Assembly (NCBI GenBank): GCA_015061915.1
Contig: SUVR01000007.1
Span: 1-64,000 of the forward strand
Length of the DNA stretch: 64,000 nt
Direction: 5' to 3'
Source: Lentisphaerota bacterium
Lineage (GTDB): Bacteria; Verrucomicrobiota; Lentisphaeria; Victivallales; UBA1829
Notes under the pieces: generated by a model
What the model was told of the DNA's origin: nothing
What the model saw: the letters and a program-made list of their open reading frames with translations, nothing else
Databases searched by the model: none
Shown: positions 32,657 to 41,105 of the stretch, piece after piece
Position numbering within the stretch: the stretch's first letter is position 1
How the letters are laid out: each line of letters starts with the position of its first letter
Program-made: the position numbers and the translations under genes

Positions 32657-34081
32657 ATGCCCGCTTTGGTTGCAGTTCTACTGGTGACGCTGTTGATCGC
32701 AGCAGTGATCGTCATTGTTTACTGCCGTATCCGTATCCGGATTTTGCGGGTCCGGCTCCGGGCGGAAATGTATAACAAGGCGGAGATCGCCAACTTCCTG
32801 AACCTGTTTTCCCGGAATATCCAGAAAATGGATAACGCAGAAAACTGGATGAATGTCACAGCCCGCTATGTGGCAGACCTGGTGGAAGCCCAGAGTGTCT
32901 GTATTTTTGTATTGGAACCCGAAAGCAATCAGTTGAAGGCTGCCGGTATCGTGGGGGCGTTTCCCTTGCTCCGTCCGGTGGAACTTCAGAACGGGATCAA
33001 GCCGAAATATACATTGGAGGCGGTCCGGCGGGAAAAAATTGCGGTCGGCGATGAAAGCAATATTGCCGGAACTGTCGCCGCTACAATGAACCCGGTGCTG
33101 ATCGATGTTTTTAACGATCCCCGACTTGCCGGGTTGGAGGCGGTCGATCCTGTAACAACTCTTATGGCGGTCCCCATGATCTATGAAGGCAAGTGTACCG
33201 GCGTGATCTGTGCTGTGGAAAACCGCCGTTCTCCGGACAATCCCTTTGAGACGGACCAGTTCAACCGTATGAAGTTTATTGCCGGTCAGATCGTGCTTGC
33301 ACAGAACATTCTTGCGGCGTATTCCAATCTGGGGAAACAGCAGCGTCTGAATCAGGAATTGGACTTCGCACGCAGTCTGCAGAGTTCTCTCCTGCCGGAA
33401 CGGTTCCCGGACTGGGGCAGTTTCCGGATCCACGCTTTTACTCGCGCTTCAAAAGAAGTCAGCGGCGACTTCTACGATTATGTGGAGATTGATGAAAACC
33501 GTTCTCTTGTGGTGATTGGTGACGCCTGCGGTAAGGGGATCCCCGCCTGTATGATCATGGCAATGACACGCAGCTTCATCCGCGCCAATATCAACCGTTT
33601 CACAACATTGAAAAATCTTCTGATCGAACTGAATGAAAATCTTTACCGGGACACCGGTGACGGACGTTATATCACTCTCGGTATCTGCCTGTTGAATAAG
33701 AAAGAATCCACGCTGGAATATGCCCGTGCAGGTCATACGGAGCTGCTGATCTATGTGCGTAATCACATCCGAACCATCAATCCGGATGGCGCAGGACTTG
33801 GGCTGCTGCCATCCGAACTGGCGGATTTTGATACCTTCTGCATTGAATTCTCCAAAGGTATGGAAATTATGATGTTTACAGACGGGATCAATGAAGCGGT
33901 CAGCCCCTTCGGTGAACAGTTCGGCGTGGAACGGATCAAGGAAAACTTTACACGGACTTGTCTCGCAAAAGAGATGCCCGAAGTTTCCACCCGTCGCCTC
34001 ATGGCGGCAGTGGATGACTTTACGGAACGCTCCACGGATCAGGCGGATGACCAGACTGTTGTTATCATTCGCCGTCTCTGA
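32657..34081 (+). CDS. GAF and SpoIIE-type PP2C phosphatase, membrane-anchored
   Basis: 474 aa. One membrane segment (residues about 3-22), a short coiled linker, a GAF domain (about 50-210, VTARYVADLVEAQSVCIFVL), then a SpoIIE/RsbU-class phosphatase. The latter has LDFARSLQSSLLPERFP, EVSGDFYDY, GDACGKGIPACM and MFTDGINEA, including the metal-binding Asp residues. Such proteins sense a signal and dephosphorylate anti-anti-sigma factors (partner switching). No STAS protein or anti-sigma kinase is beside it, so the partner is elsewhere. The lipoprotein gene follows 20 nt later. Confidence 0.9.
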   Translation: MPALVAVLLVTLLIAAVIVIVYCRIRIRILRVRLRAEMYNKAEIANFLNLFSRNIQKMDNAENWMNVTARYVADLVEAQSVCIFVLEPESNQLKAAGIVGAFPLLRPVELQNGIKPKYTLEAVRREKIAVGDESNIAGTVAATMNPVLIDVFNDPRLAGLEAVDPVTTLMAVPMIYEGKCTGVICAVENRRSPDNPFETDQFNRMKFIAGQIVLAQNILAAYSNLGKQQRLNQELDFARSLQSSLLPERFPDWGSFRIHAFTRASKEVSGDFYDYVEIDENRSLVVIGDACGKGIPACMIMAMTRSFIRANINRFTTLKNLLIELNENLYRDTGDGRYITLGICLLNKKESTLEYARAGHTELLIYVRNHIRTINPDGAGLGLLPSELADFDTFCIEFSKGMEIMMFTDGINEAVSPFGEQFGVERIKENFTRTCLAKEMPEVSTRRLMAAVDDFTERSTDQADDQTVVIIRRL

Positions 34082-34101
34082 CAGAAGGGAAAAATGATTT
34101 T

Positions 34102-34500
34102 ATGAAGAAAACGATCTTTTTTATCGCAACTGCAGCTGCGGCACTGTTGTTTGCCGGTGCCTGCACCTCGGCTCCGCCGCCTCCCAAACCGGAAGTCGAT
34201 TTCAGCCGGATGACTCCGGAAGAACGGGAAAATTATGAAGCGCTCCAGCGTGCCAGAAAACGAATTGAAGAAAAACACCGGATCATTCCTGCCAAGTCTC
34301 ACAAAGGAACTCAGATCACGGATAAAAAATCTCCGCTTTTTGAACGGAACAGCGAAGTAAAACGCAAAAAACTCGGCGATCCCTCCCGACCGGTCCTGCT
34401 CAATGACGATTCCAGTATTTTTAACTGGCGGGATGGCGGAAGACGCAGTGATAAACTGCGGGAACAGCAGGAAAAACGCAGAGAAAGTTACACAGATTAA
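34102..34500 (+). CDS. Small lipoprotein, charged
   Basis: 132 aa. MKKTIFFIATAAAALLFAGAC is a lipoprotein signal with AGAC as lipobox, so the mature protein starts at Cys21 and is membrane-tethered. It begins with a Pro-rich linker (SAPPPPKPEVDF). The rest is very hydrophilic and Lys/Arg/Glu-rich with no recognised domain. It lies 20 nt after the phosphatase and 27 nt before hldD, so the three are probably one transcript. An envelope structural or assembly role is a guess from location only. Confidence 0.75.
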   Translation: MKKTIFFIATAAAALLFAGACTSAPPPPKPEVDFSRMTPEERENYEALQRARKRIEEKHRIIPAKSHKGTQITDKKSPLFERNSEVKRKKLGDPSRPVLLNDDSSIFNWRDGGRRSDKLREQQEKRRESYTD

Positions 34501-34527
34501 GACCTCTCAACAAACAGGAGAAAAGAT

Positions 34528-35508
34528 ATGAAATATATCGTTACAGGAGCCTCCGGGCTGATTGGCAGTGCGGCAGTTTGGGCGTTGAACAAAGCCGGTG
34601 AACATGATATCCTTGCTGTTGACCACCTCGGCACTTCCGAAAAATGGAAAAATCTCCGTGCGCTCCGTTTCACGGATTATATGGAACGGGATACTTTTAT
34701 GGAGTATCTGCTTCAAGGGGATATCCTTGATGGCGTACAGGGCATTATCCATATGGGCGCCTGTTCCTCCACCACGGAAACGGACGCCACTTATCTGGTC
34801 CATAACAATTTTGAATACACCAAGACCCTGGCGGAACTCGCCGCCGCAAAGGGGATCCGTTTCATTTATGCTTCCAGCGCCGCCACATACGGCGACGGCG
34901 AGCAGGGGTACAAGGATGACGAAAGCCAGATCGAAAAACTCCGTCCTCTGAATATGTACGGCTACTCCAAACAGATGTTTGATCTGTGGGCAAAGAAGAA
35001 CGGACTGCTGAAGGAGATCACGGGTGTCAAGTTCACCAATGTGTACGGTCCGAACGAACTGCATAAGGGCGGTATGCGCTCTATGGTCTGCCGGTCTTTC
35101 GAGCAGATCCGGGATAACGGTTGCGTCAACCTCTTCAAGTCCTATCATCCGGATTACGCAGACGGCGAACAGAAACGCGACTTCCTTTATGTGAAAGATG
35201 CCGTTGATATGGTTCTCTTCCTGCTGGAACGCAAGAACCTGACCGGTCTCTACAACATCGGCAGTGGCAAGGCGGAAACCTGGAATCAGCTGGCGTCCGC
35301 AGCGTTTGCCGCAATGGGCAGAGAAGTTAAGATCAATTATATCGAAATGCCGGAACACCTGAAGGGCAAGTACCAGTATTACACTTGCGCAGATATGGCA
35401 AAGATGCGGGCTGCCGGCTATACGAAAGAACCCACCAGTCTGGAAGATGCCATCAAGGATGACATTCAGGTATATCTCCAGCCGGGAAAATTCCTCGGCG
35501 ATGAATAA
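34528..35508 (+). CDS. hldD: ADP-L-glycero-D-manno-heptose 6-epimerase
   Basis: 326 aa, extended SDR fold. Nucleotide loop TGASGLIG (6-13), YGYSK active site (Tyr144, Lys148), Ser/Thr in ASSAATYG, and the family-specific HMGACSSTTETDATYL and GPNELHKGGMRSM. It converts ADP-D,D-heptose to ADP-L,D-heptose for the LPS inner core, which implies an outer membrane with heptose. Other hld genes are not in the window. It ends at a bidirectional terminator. Confidence 0.95.
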   Translation: MKYIVTGASGLIGSAAVWALNKAGEHDILAVDHLGTSEKWKNLRALRFTDYMERDTFMEYLLQGDILDGVQGIIHMGACSSTTETDATYLVHNNFEYTKTLAELAAAKGIRFIYASSAATYGDGEQGYKDDESQIEKLRPLNMYGYSKQMFDLWAKKNGLLKEITGVKFTNVYGPNELHKGGMRSMVCRSFEQIRDNGCVNLFKSYHPDYADGEQKRDFLYVKDAVDMVLFLLERKNLTGLYNIGSGKAETWNQLASAAFAAMGREVKINYIEMPEHLKGKYQYYTCADMAKMRAAGYTKEPTSLEDAIKDDIQVYLQPGKFLGDE

Positions 35509-35533
35509 AAAACGATTCTGAAGTCAAATAAAA

Positions 35534-35566
35534 AAGCCACGGCTGTTCTTGAAAACACCGTGGCTT
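35534..35566. terminator. Bidirectional terminator between hldD and nadC
   Basis: AAGCCACGG (35534-35542) pairs with CCGTGGCTT (35558-35566). It has an A-run upstream and a T-rich stretch downstream and serves the two converging genes. Confidence 0.75.
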
Positions 35567-35583
35567 CTCTGTATCGGGAATCA

Positions 35584-36456
35584 TTACTTTTCAATAATGA
35601 TGTCCAGAGAAATATCTGCCGATTTTACGGAGTGGGTCAGGGCGCCGGAGGAAATGTAATCCACGCCGGTTTCCGCAATGGAGGGGATCCGGGTTTCCGT
35701 AATGTTGCCGCTGGCTTCCAGTTTCGCTCTGCCGGCGGTAATACGGACGGCTTCCGCCATCAATTCGTTGGACATATTATCAAGCAGGATATATTCTGCA
35801 CCGGAATCCAGTGCTTCCTGCAGTTCATCCAGAGAGTCGATTTCCACTTCCACTTCAAAGCCGGGGAATGTTTTGCGGGCGCGTTCCACACTGCGGAGAA
35901 TCCCGCCGGAGCCTTCCAGTCCGGCAAGTTCACGGTGATTATCCTTGATCATGACCCGGTCGAAAAGACCGATCCGGTGGTTGTGGGCACCACCGACGGA
36001 GACCGCATATTTTTCCAGATTCCGCCAGCCGGGAGTGGTTTTGCGGGTATCCAGGATCTCGGCTTTGTCTCCGGCGAGGTTCTGGTATTTGTTCGCCATG
36101 GTGGCGGAGCCGCTGAGCCGCTGAATGAAGTTCAACGCAGTCCGTTCCCCGGTCAGCAGGGCGCGGGCGCTGCCGTACATTTCGGCAAGGATATCGCCTT
36201 TCTTACAGACGGCACCATCCTGCACTTTCGCCACAAAGGTGATAGCGGGATCGATCTTCTGGAACAGCCGTTCCGCCACGGGCAGACCGGCGATCACAAG
36301 ATCCTGCTTTGCAAGGAGTACGGCTTTCGCTTTCAGGTCGGCGGGGATCACGGAGTTCGTCGTGATGTCGCCATTTTCGCCCAGGTCTTCCTCCAGGGCG
36401 AGATCGATCAGAATATCGACCCGTTTCCAGTCGATGGGGTGGATTTTGCTGCTCAT
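35584..36456 (-). CDS. nadC: Nicotinate-nucleotide pyrophosphorylase (carboxylating)
   Basis: 290 aa. It converts quinolinate and PRPP to nicotinate mononucleotide, following NadA. Motifs: ALEEDLGENGDITT near the N-terminus, ERTALNFIQRLSG, LDTRKTTPGWRNLEKYAV, GGAHNHRIGLFD, IKDNH, and EVEIDSLDELQEAL: all family landmarks. Length is normal. Third gene of pheA-ymdB-nadC, starting 2 nt after the ymdB stop. Confidence 0.96.
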   Translation of the reverse strand: MSSKIHPIDWKRVDILIDLALEEDLGENGDITTNSVIPADLKAKAVLLAKQDLVIAGLPVAERLFQKIDPAITFVAKVQDGAVCKKGDILAEMYGSARALLTGERTALNFIQRLSGSATMANKYQNLAGDKAEILDTRKTTPGWRNLEKYAVSVGGAHNHRIGLFDRVMIKDNHRELAGLEGSGGILRSVERARKTFPGFEVEVEIDSLDELQEALDSGAEYILLDNMSNELMAEAVRITAGRAKLEASGNITETRIPSIAETGVDYISSGALTHSVKSADISLDIIIEK

Positions 36457-36458
36457 AT

Positions 36459-37271
36459 TCAGACCTCCGTTTCAGGCTGATAAAGTTTGGAATGTGCTTC
36501 AATATTCACGGCTTTTCCCGTGTTCATTTCGTAAGAGACCACACAGAAATCCAGCCGGATCTTATCTTCAGTTACGTTCAGGCGGGTGGGCATTCCGGTG
36601 CGGAATTTGCGGATCACATCTTCCGCATTTCTTCCCAGAATGGAATCGTTGCCGCCGACCATACCCACATCTGTCAGGTATGCCGTACCGTTGGGGAATA
36701 CGCGGGCATCTGCCGTCTGAACGTGAGTATGGGTACCGATCACGGCGGTCACTTTGCCATCGAGGAACCAGCCCATAGCGAGTTTTTCGCTGGTGGCTTC
36801 TGCGTGAAAATCCACTACCACACACTTGCAGGTCACGGGGATCTGCTTGAGGATCTGCTCCACCGTATCGAAGGGATTGTAGGCACTGTCCTTCATAAAG
36901 ACTTTGCCCAACAGAGAGATCACTGCCACATCGCCGCCCGCAGGATTGCGGAAACGCCCCCAGCCGTTGCCGGGCTGCCGTTCACTGAAGTTTGCGGGAC
37001 GCAGCACATTTTTGTAGCGCCGGATCTCTTCTTCAAAGGCTTTCTGATCCCACACGTGGTCGCCGCTGGTGAAAACATCTGCTTCCTGCATTTCGTCCAG
37101 ACAGGTCGCTGTGATGCCTGCACCGGCTGCGGAATTTTCCGCATTGACGATCGCAAATGTGCAGCCGTATTCCTTCTTCAGCTCCGGCAGCAGGGCGTGA
37201 ACCGCTTTTCTGCCGCCTTTCCCGACAACATCACCGATAAATAAAAGTTTCAGAACAGGTCCGTTCGCCAT
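36459..37271 (-). CDS. ymdB: YmdB-family metallophosphoesterase
   Basis: 270 aa. Motifs FIGDVVGKGGRKAV, NAENSAAGAGIT, SGDHVWDQ, VDFHAEATSEK, GTHTHVQTADARV and DVGMVGG identify the TIGR00282 family of binuclear-metal phosphodiesterases. The Bacillus member hydrolyses 2',3'-cyclic nucleotides and affects RNA turnover and development; the role here is inferred only by family. It lies between pheA and nadC with 2-nt gaps on both sides. Confidence 0.92.
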   Translation of the reverse strand: MANGPVLKLLFIGDVVGKGGRKAVHALLPELKKEYGCTFAIVNAENSAAGAGITATCLDEMQEADVFTSGDHVWDQKAFEEEIRRYKNVLRPANFSERQPGNGWGRFRNPAGGDVAVISLLGKVFMKDSAYNPFDTVEQILKQIPVTCKCVVVDFHAEATSEKLAMGWFLDGKVTAVIGTHTHVQTADARVFPNGTAYLTDVGMVGGNDSILGRNAEDVIRKFRTGMPTRLNVTEDKIRLDFCVVSYEMNTGKAVNIEAHSKLYQPETEV

Positions 37272-37273
37272 GC

Positions 37274-38353
37274 TTATTCCGCCTCATTTCCACGGGGATA
37301 GCTGCCGAGAATACGCATTTCGCCGGTCAGCTGTTCCAGGTGATCCAGAGCTTTTTTCACCGGTTCGTCACTGATATGCCCCAGCAGGTCAATGAAGAAC
37401 ACATATTCCCAGTTTTTCAGCTTGGAAGGACGGCTTTCGATCATGGAAAGGGTGATCTCATGTTCCTTGAAGGGCAGGAGGCAGTCATAAAGAGCGCCGA
37501 TACGGTCCTTGATGGAGAAGCAGACGCTGGTTTTATCGGTGCCGGTCGGTTTGGAAAAATCTTTCTTCGCAGAGATGATCAGGAAACGGGTGGTGTTGTT
37601 CACGTTGTCCTCGATCCGTTCGCAGATAATGTTCAGACCGTAGACTTCCGCAGCGAGCGTGGAGGCGATCGCCGCAGAATGTTCTTCGTTTGCAGCGATT
37701 TCTGCAGCTTTCGTGTTGGAGGATGTTTCCACCAGCTCCACGGACCGCAGATTTTCTTCCAGCCAGCAGCGGCACTGGGAAAGAGTCTGAGCGTGCGCAT
37801 AGACTTTCCGGATTTCGGAGGGCTGGCTGTTGGAAAGCAGTGAGTGGTGGATCCGCATATTCAGTTCAGAGCAGATGATCACATCGTCCGCACCGACAAA
37901 CATATCCAGGGTATTATTCACCACGCCTTCCGTACTGTTTTCAACCGGAACGCAGCCGTAATCTGCTTTGCCTTCCCGCACATCCCGGAACACTTCTGCC
38001 ATGTTGCTCTTTGCCACATAGCCCACGCTTCTGCCGAATTTGGACATGGCGGCAAGGTGGGTGTATGTCGCTTCCGGACCGAGATATGCCACACGCAGGG
38101 GAAATTCCAAAGAGAGCGCGCCACTCATGATCTCACGGTAGACCGCCTTCAGCGTGCCGTTGCTCATCGGTCCCTTATTCAGATTCATAACCCGTTCAAA
38201 AACAGCTTTTTCCCGTTCCGGTACATAAATCGCACTGGTTTTGCTCTTCTTCCAGGAACCGATCTCGATCACGGTCTGGTAACGTTCGTTCAGCAGTTCA
38301 ACAATTTTTTCATCGACTGAATCGATTTTTTTTCTCAGATCATCAAGTTCCAT
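37274..38353 (-). CDS. pheA: Bifunctional chorismate mutase / prephenate dehydratase
   Basis: 359 aa. Chorismate mutase of AroQ type (residues 1-85, LRKKIDSVDEKIVELLNER). The prephenate dehydratase domain (about 88-270) has AYLGPEATYTHLAA, VPVENSTEGVVNNTLD and the catalytic Thr in NNTTRFLII. A C-terminal ACT domain (about 280-355) carries the Phe-binding ESRP. It makes phenylpyruvate for phenylalanine and is likely feedback-inhibited by Phe through the ACT domain. Heads the operon pheA-ymdB-nadC. The leader (about 45 nt) shows no Phe attenuator. Confidence 0.95.
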   Translation of the reverse strand: MELDDLRKKIDSVDEKIVELLNERYQTVIEIGSWKKSKTSAIYVPEREKAVFERVMNLNKGPMSNGTLKAVYREIMSGALSLEFPLRVAYLGPEATYTHLAAMSKFGRSVGYVAKSNMAEVFRDVREGKADYGCVPVENSTEGVVNNTLDMFVGADDVIICSELNMRIHHSLLSNSQPSEIRKVYAHAQTLSQCRCWLEENLRSVELVETSSNTKAAEIAANEEHSAAIASTLAAEVYGLNIICERIEDNVNNTTRFLIISAKKDFSKPTGTDKTSVCFSIKDRIGALYDCLLPFKEHEITLSMIESRPSKLKNWEYVFFIDLLGHISDEPVKKALDHLEQLTGEMRILGSYPRGNEAE

Positions 38354-38404
38354 CTTCCGAATACTTCCTGATTATATTATGGAGTTCTGGTATATACTTC
38401 CCAT

Positions 38405-38432
38405 AATATACAACAGACACACAGATTTTCAA
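38405..38432 (-). promoter_or_regulatory. Promoter of pheA-ymdB-nadC
   Basis: Minus strand: -35 TTGAAA (38427-38432), 16-nt spacer, -10 TATATT (38405-38410). Confidence 0.65.
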
Positions 38433-38442
38433 GAGGATTTTT

Positions 38443-39033
38443 TCAGAAACGGCAGAGAATCATGCCCAGAACGATGGCAATCAGAAGTACCAGAAAAAGA
38501 TTGAGTTTCCATTTCAGCTGCAGAAACAGGATCAACGCAAAGATCACACAGCCCTGCCAGCAGAGACCGAATTGATCTGCTGCACCTGTCCACAGATTCC
38601 GGATCGGAGCGGTGAATATGGAAATATTGGCGAAAAATATCACCCCGGCAGCGATCAACCCGATCGTTACCGGACGGATCCCGCCCAGTAACGCTTTGAC
38701 AAAACGGCTTTCTTTGAACGCTGTCAGAAACGTCACTGCCAGTGTCATCAGTACCAACGAGGGCGCCATCGTGCCGAATGTGGCAAAGATCGCACCCGTC
38801 AGACCGAGCTGTTGATACCCGATATAGGTCGCAGCGTTCATTCCCACCGGACCGGGCGTCATTTGTGCCAGCGCAACCAGATCGGCAAACTCATCTGCCG
38901 TCAGCAGGGCACTGTTTTCCACCAGTTCGCTCTGGAACAGCGGGATCATTGCATAGCCGCCGCCGAAGGTGAAAAGAGAGATCTTGGCGAAGATATAGAA
39001 CAGATACAGCGAACCGGTCAGCGTTTCGATCAT
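38443..39033 (-). CDS. Chromate-transporter family protein, second half-size subunit
   Basis: 196 aa from ATG 39033, which follows AGGAG; the longer frame to 39267 reads through the partner gene in another frame. It contains the CHR-domain hallmark FAKISLFTFGGGYAMIPLF and ALAQMTPGPVGMNAATYIGY, with about five or six membrane segments. In short-chain CHR pairs two such genes act together, exporting chromate or, more generally, an oxyanion by proton exchange. The ATG overlaps the stop of the partner gene (ATGA). Confidence 0.9.
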   Translation of the reverse strand: MIETLTGSLYLFYIFAKISLFTFGGGYAMIPLFQSELVENSALLTADEFADLVALAQMTPGPVGMNAATYIGYQQLGLTGAIFATFGTMAPSLVLMTLAVTFLTAFKESRFVKALLGGIRPVTIGLIAAGVIFFANISIFTAPIRNLWTGAADQFGLCWQGCVIFALILFLQLKWKLNLFLVLLIAIVLGMILCRF

Positions 39034-39614
39034 TTCTTTTCTCCTTTCGCCGGAAAGCAGAAATATTTGATAAGACCCGCCGCCGCTCCGCCGAGGATCA
39101 CCCAGACTGCATTCAGCTGCGGGAACAGCACCAGAATCAAAAATGCGATCACAAAAAGCACAATGGGGAAGGGCGTTTTCAGAACACTTTTTCCCAGCTT
39201 GAGCGCGGCAAGAACGAAGAGCGCGCAGATCGCTGCCCGGACTCCGAGAAACGCATCGTTCAGCCACGCAGCATCACTGTAATTCAGAAAACACATTGCG
39301 ATCAGTACGATCACCACAAAGGGCGGCATCGCCATCCCCAGTGTCGCTGCAAAAATACCAGGGATCCCCCCGATGCTCTTCCCGATGGCAACGGACATAT
39401 TGCACCCGATGATCCCCGGCATGGATTGAACCACTGCCACTATGTCAACCATTTCTTCATGGGTCATCCATTTGCGTTTTTCCACAAATTCCGCTTCGAT
39501 CAGCGGCAGCATTGTCAAACCGCCGCCCACCGCAACCATAGAGATCCGGAAAAAGGCGCAAAACAGAACCCGTAAACGGGAAAAACGGCTGTCTTCCGTT
39601 ACCGTCTCATTCAT
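39030..39614 (-). CDS. Chromate-transporter family protein, first half-size subunit
   Basis: 194 aa, homologous to its neighbour: FRISMVAVGGGLTMLPLIEAEFVEKRKWMT, then VVQSMPGIIGCNMSVAIGKSIGG, and several hydrophobic segments. It is translationally coupled to the downstream half. The two together are equivalent to one long-chain ChrA. The physiological substrate in an anaerobe may not be chromate. ATG 39614 follows AAGGATAATCC and its own promoter, divergent from proA. Confidence 0.9.
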   Translation of the reverse strand: MNETVTEDSRFSRLRVLFCAFFRISMVAVGGGLTMLPLIEAEFVEKRKWMTHEEMVDIVAVVQSMPGIIGCNMSVAIGKSIGGIPGIFAATLGMAMPPFVVIVLIAMCFLNYSDAAWLNDAFLGVRAAICALFVLAALKLGKSVLKTPFPIVLFVIAFLILVLFPQLNAVWVILGGAAAGLIKYFCFPAKGEKK

Positions 39615-39651
39615 CTCGGATTATCCTTTCTGCAAGTTAGTCTTTCCTTAT

Positions 39652-39680
39652 AATATACCATAGATCCGGTGTTTTTTCAA
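39652..39680 (-). promoter_or_regulatory. Promoter of the CHR pair
   Basis: Minus strand: -35 TTGAAA (39675-39680), 17-nt spacer, -10 TATATT (39652-39657). Confidence 0.65.
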
Positions 39681-39719
39681 GAGAACACGATTTTTGATAA
39701 AAAAATCACAGTTTTTGAG

Positions 39720-39748
39720 TTGAAAAAATCGGAAAGTTGCAATATATT
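39720..39748 (+). promoter_or_regulatory. Promoter of proA
   Basis: -35 TTGAAA (39720-39725), 17-nt spacer, -10 TATATT (39743-39748), 40 nt before ATG 39789. Confidence 0.7.
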
Positions 39749-39788
39749 TTAGCAAAACTTCATCTCAACAATTCCGGAGACCGAAAAA

Positions 39789-41054
39789 ATGACAGATGAA
39801 CGAACTATGAAGACAACACTGATGGAGATCGGAAAAAGCGCAAAAGCCGCTTCCGCCATCCTTGCAAATACGCCTGCCGCCATCAAAAACCAATGGCTCC
39901 TTGCAATGGCTGATGCTCTGGATTCATCCCACGAAGTGATCCTTTCTGCAAATGCGGAAGATATGGAACGGGGCAGAGCAAAAGGAATGTCCAGTGCCAT
40001 GCTGGACCGCCTCCTGTTGACACCGGACCGCATCAAGGGGATTTCCGATGCTCTCCGTTATGTGACCACCCTTGAAGACCCGGTCGGTCACGTGCTTTCC
40101 TCTGTGGAACGCCCCAACGGGATCAAAATCAACAAAGTTTCTGTGCCGATCGGTGTGATCGGTTTTATCTTTGAATCCCGTCCCAATGTGACCGTGGATG
40201 CCGCAGGTCTCTGCCTCAAGTCCGGGAATGCCGTGATCCTTCGCGGCGGTTCGGAAGCATTCCAGTCCAATATGACCCTGGCAAAATGTATCTCGGATGC
40301 CGGGATCGCCGCCGGTATGCCTGCCGGAGCGGTCCAGCTGATCCCGTTCACGGATCATGCCGCCGTTTCGATGATGCTCAAAATGGATTCCTGTATCAAC
40401 CTGATCATCCCCCGCGGCGGTGAACGGTTGATCCGCACGGTTGTGGAGCAGTCCACTATCCCTGTGATCAAGCATTACAAAGGCGTCTGTCACGTGTATG
40501 TGGATAAGACTGCTGACTTCGATACTGCCCTCAAGATCATTGAAAACGGCAAATGTCAGCGTCCCGGCGTGTGCAATGCGGTGGAAACGGTACTGATCCA
40601 CGAAGCGATCGCCAAAGATTTTGTGCCTGCTTTCGCTGCTTTGATGAAAGAGAAAGGTGTGGAATTGCGGGCTTCGCAGGATGTCCTTGCACTCGCAGAC
40701 GGACTCAATTCTGCCACGGATGATGACTGGAGCGCAGAATATCTCTCCCTGATCCTGGCGGTAAAAACGGTTCCCTCGGTTCAGGATGCCGTCGCACACA
40801 TCAATCAATACGGTTCCGGACACAGCGACGCGATTGTTGCTGCTGATCCGGAAGCGCTGGAATACTTCCTCAATTATGTGGACTCCGCCGCCGTTTATGC
40901 CAATGCCTCCACCCGGTTCACGGATGGCGGTGAGTTCGGTATGGGGGCAGAGATCGGGATCAGTACCGATAAACTCCATGCGCGCGGTCCGATGGGACTG
41001 CAGGAACTGACAACCTATAAGTACAAAATTTTCGGCAGCGGTCAAATACGCTGA
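39789..41054 (+). CDS. proA: Gamma-glutamyl phosphate reductase
   Basis: 421 aa, aldehyde-dehydrogenase fold. PIGVIGFIFESRPNVTVDAA, LKSGNAVILRGGSEAFQSN, IIPRGGERLI, catalytic Cys in GKCQRPGVCNAVET, and the end motif THE-like MGLQELTTYKY are all family landmarks. It reduces gamma-glutamyl phosphate to the semialdehyde in proline synthesis. proB is not adjacent. Start: ATG 39789; the second Met at residue 7 has no better ribosome site. mtaB follows 51 nt later. Confidence 0.95.
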   Translation: MTDERTMKTTLMEIGKSAKAASAILANTPAAIKNQWLLAMADALDSSHEVILSANAEDMERGRAKGMSSAMLDRLLLTPDRIKGISDALRYVTTLEDPVGHVLSSVERPNGIKINKVSVPIGVIGFIFESRPNVTVDAAGLCLKSGNAVILRGGSEAFQSNMTLAKCISDAGIAAGMPAGAVQLIPFTDHAAVSMMLKMDSCINLIIPRGGERLIRTVVEQSTIPVIKHYKGVCHVYVDKTADFDTALKIIENGKCQRPGVCNAVETVLIHEAIAKDFVPAFAALMKEKGVELRASQDVLALADGLNSATDDDWSAEYLSLILAVKTVPSVQDAVAHINQYGSGHSDAIVAADPEALEYFLNYVDSAAVYANASTRFTDGGEFGMGAEIGISTDKLHARGPMGLQELTTYKYKIFGSGQIR

Positions 41055-41105
41055 ATTTGATTTTTTTCTTCCTAAACAGCAACATCCTTAGGATTACAGA
41101 ATAAA

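Noticed and set aside
38354-38404. Phe attenuator before pheA
   Set aside because: The leader is about 45 nt without a Phe-rich leader peptide or terminator stem.
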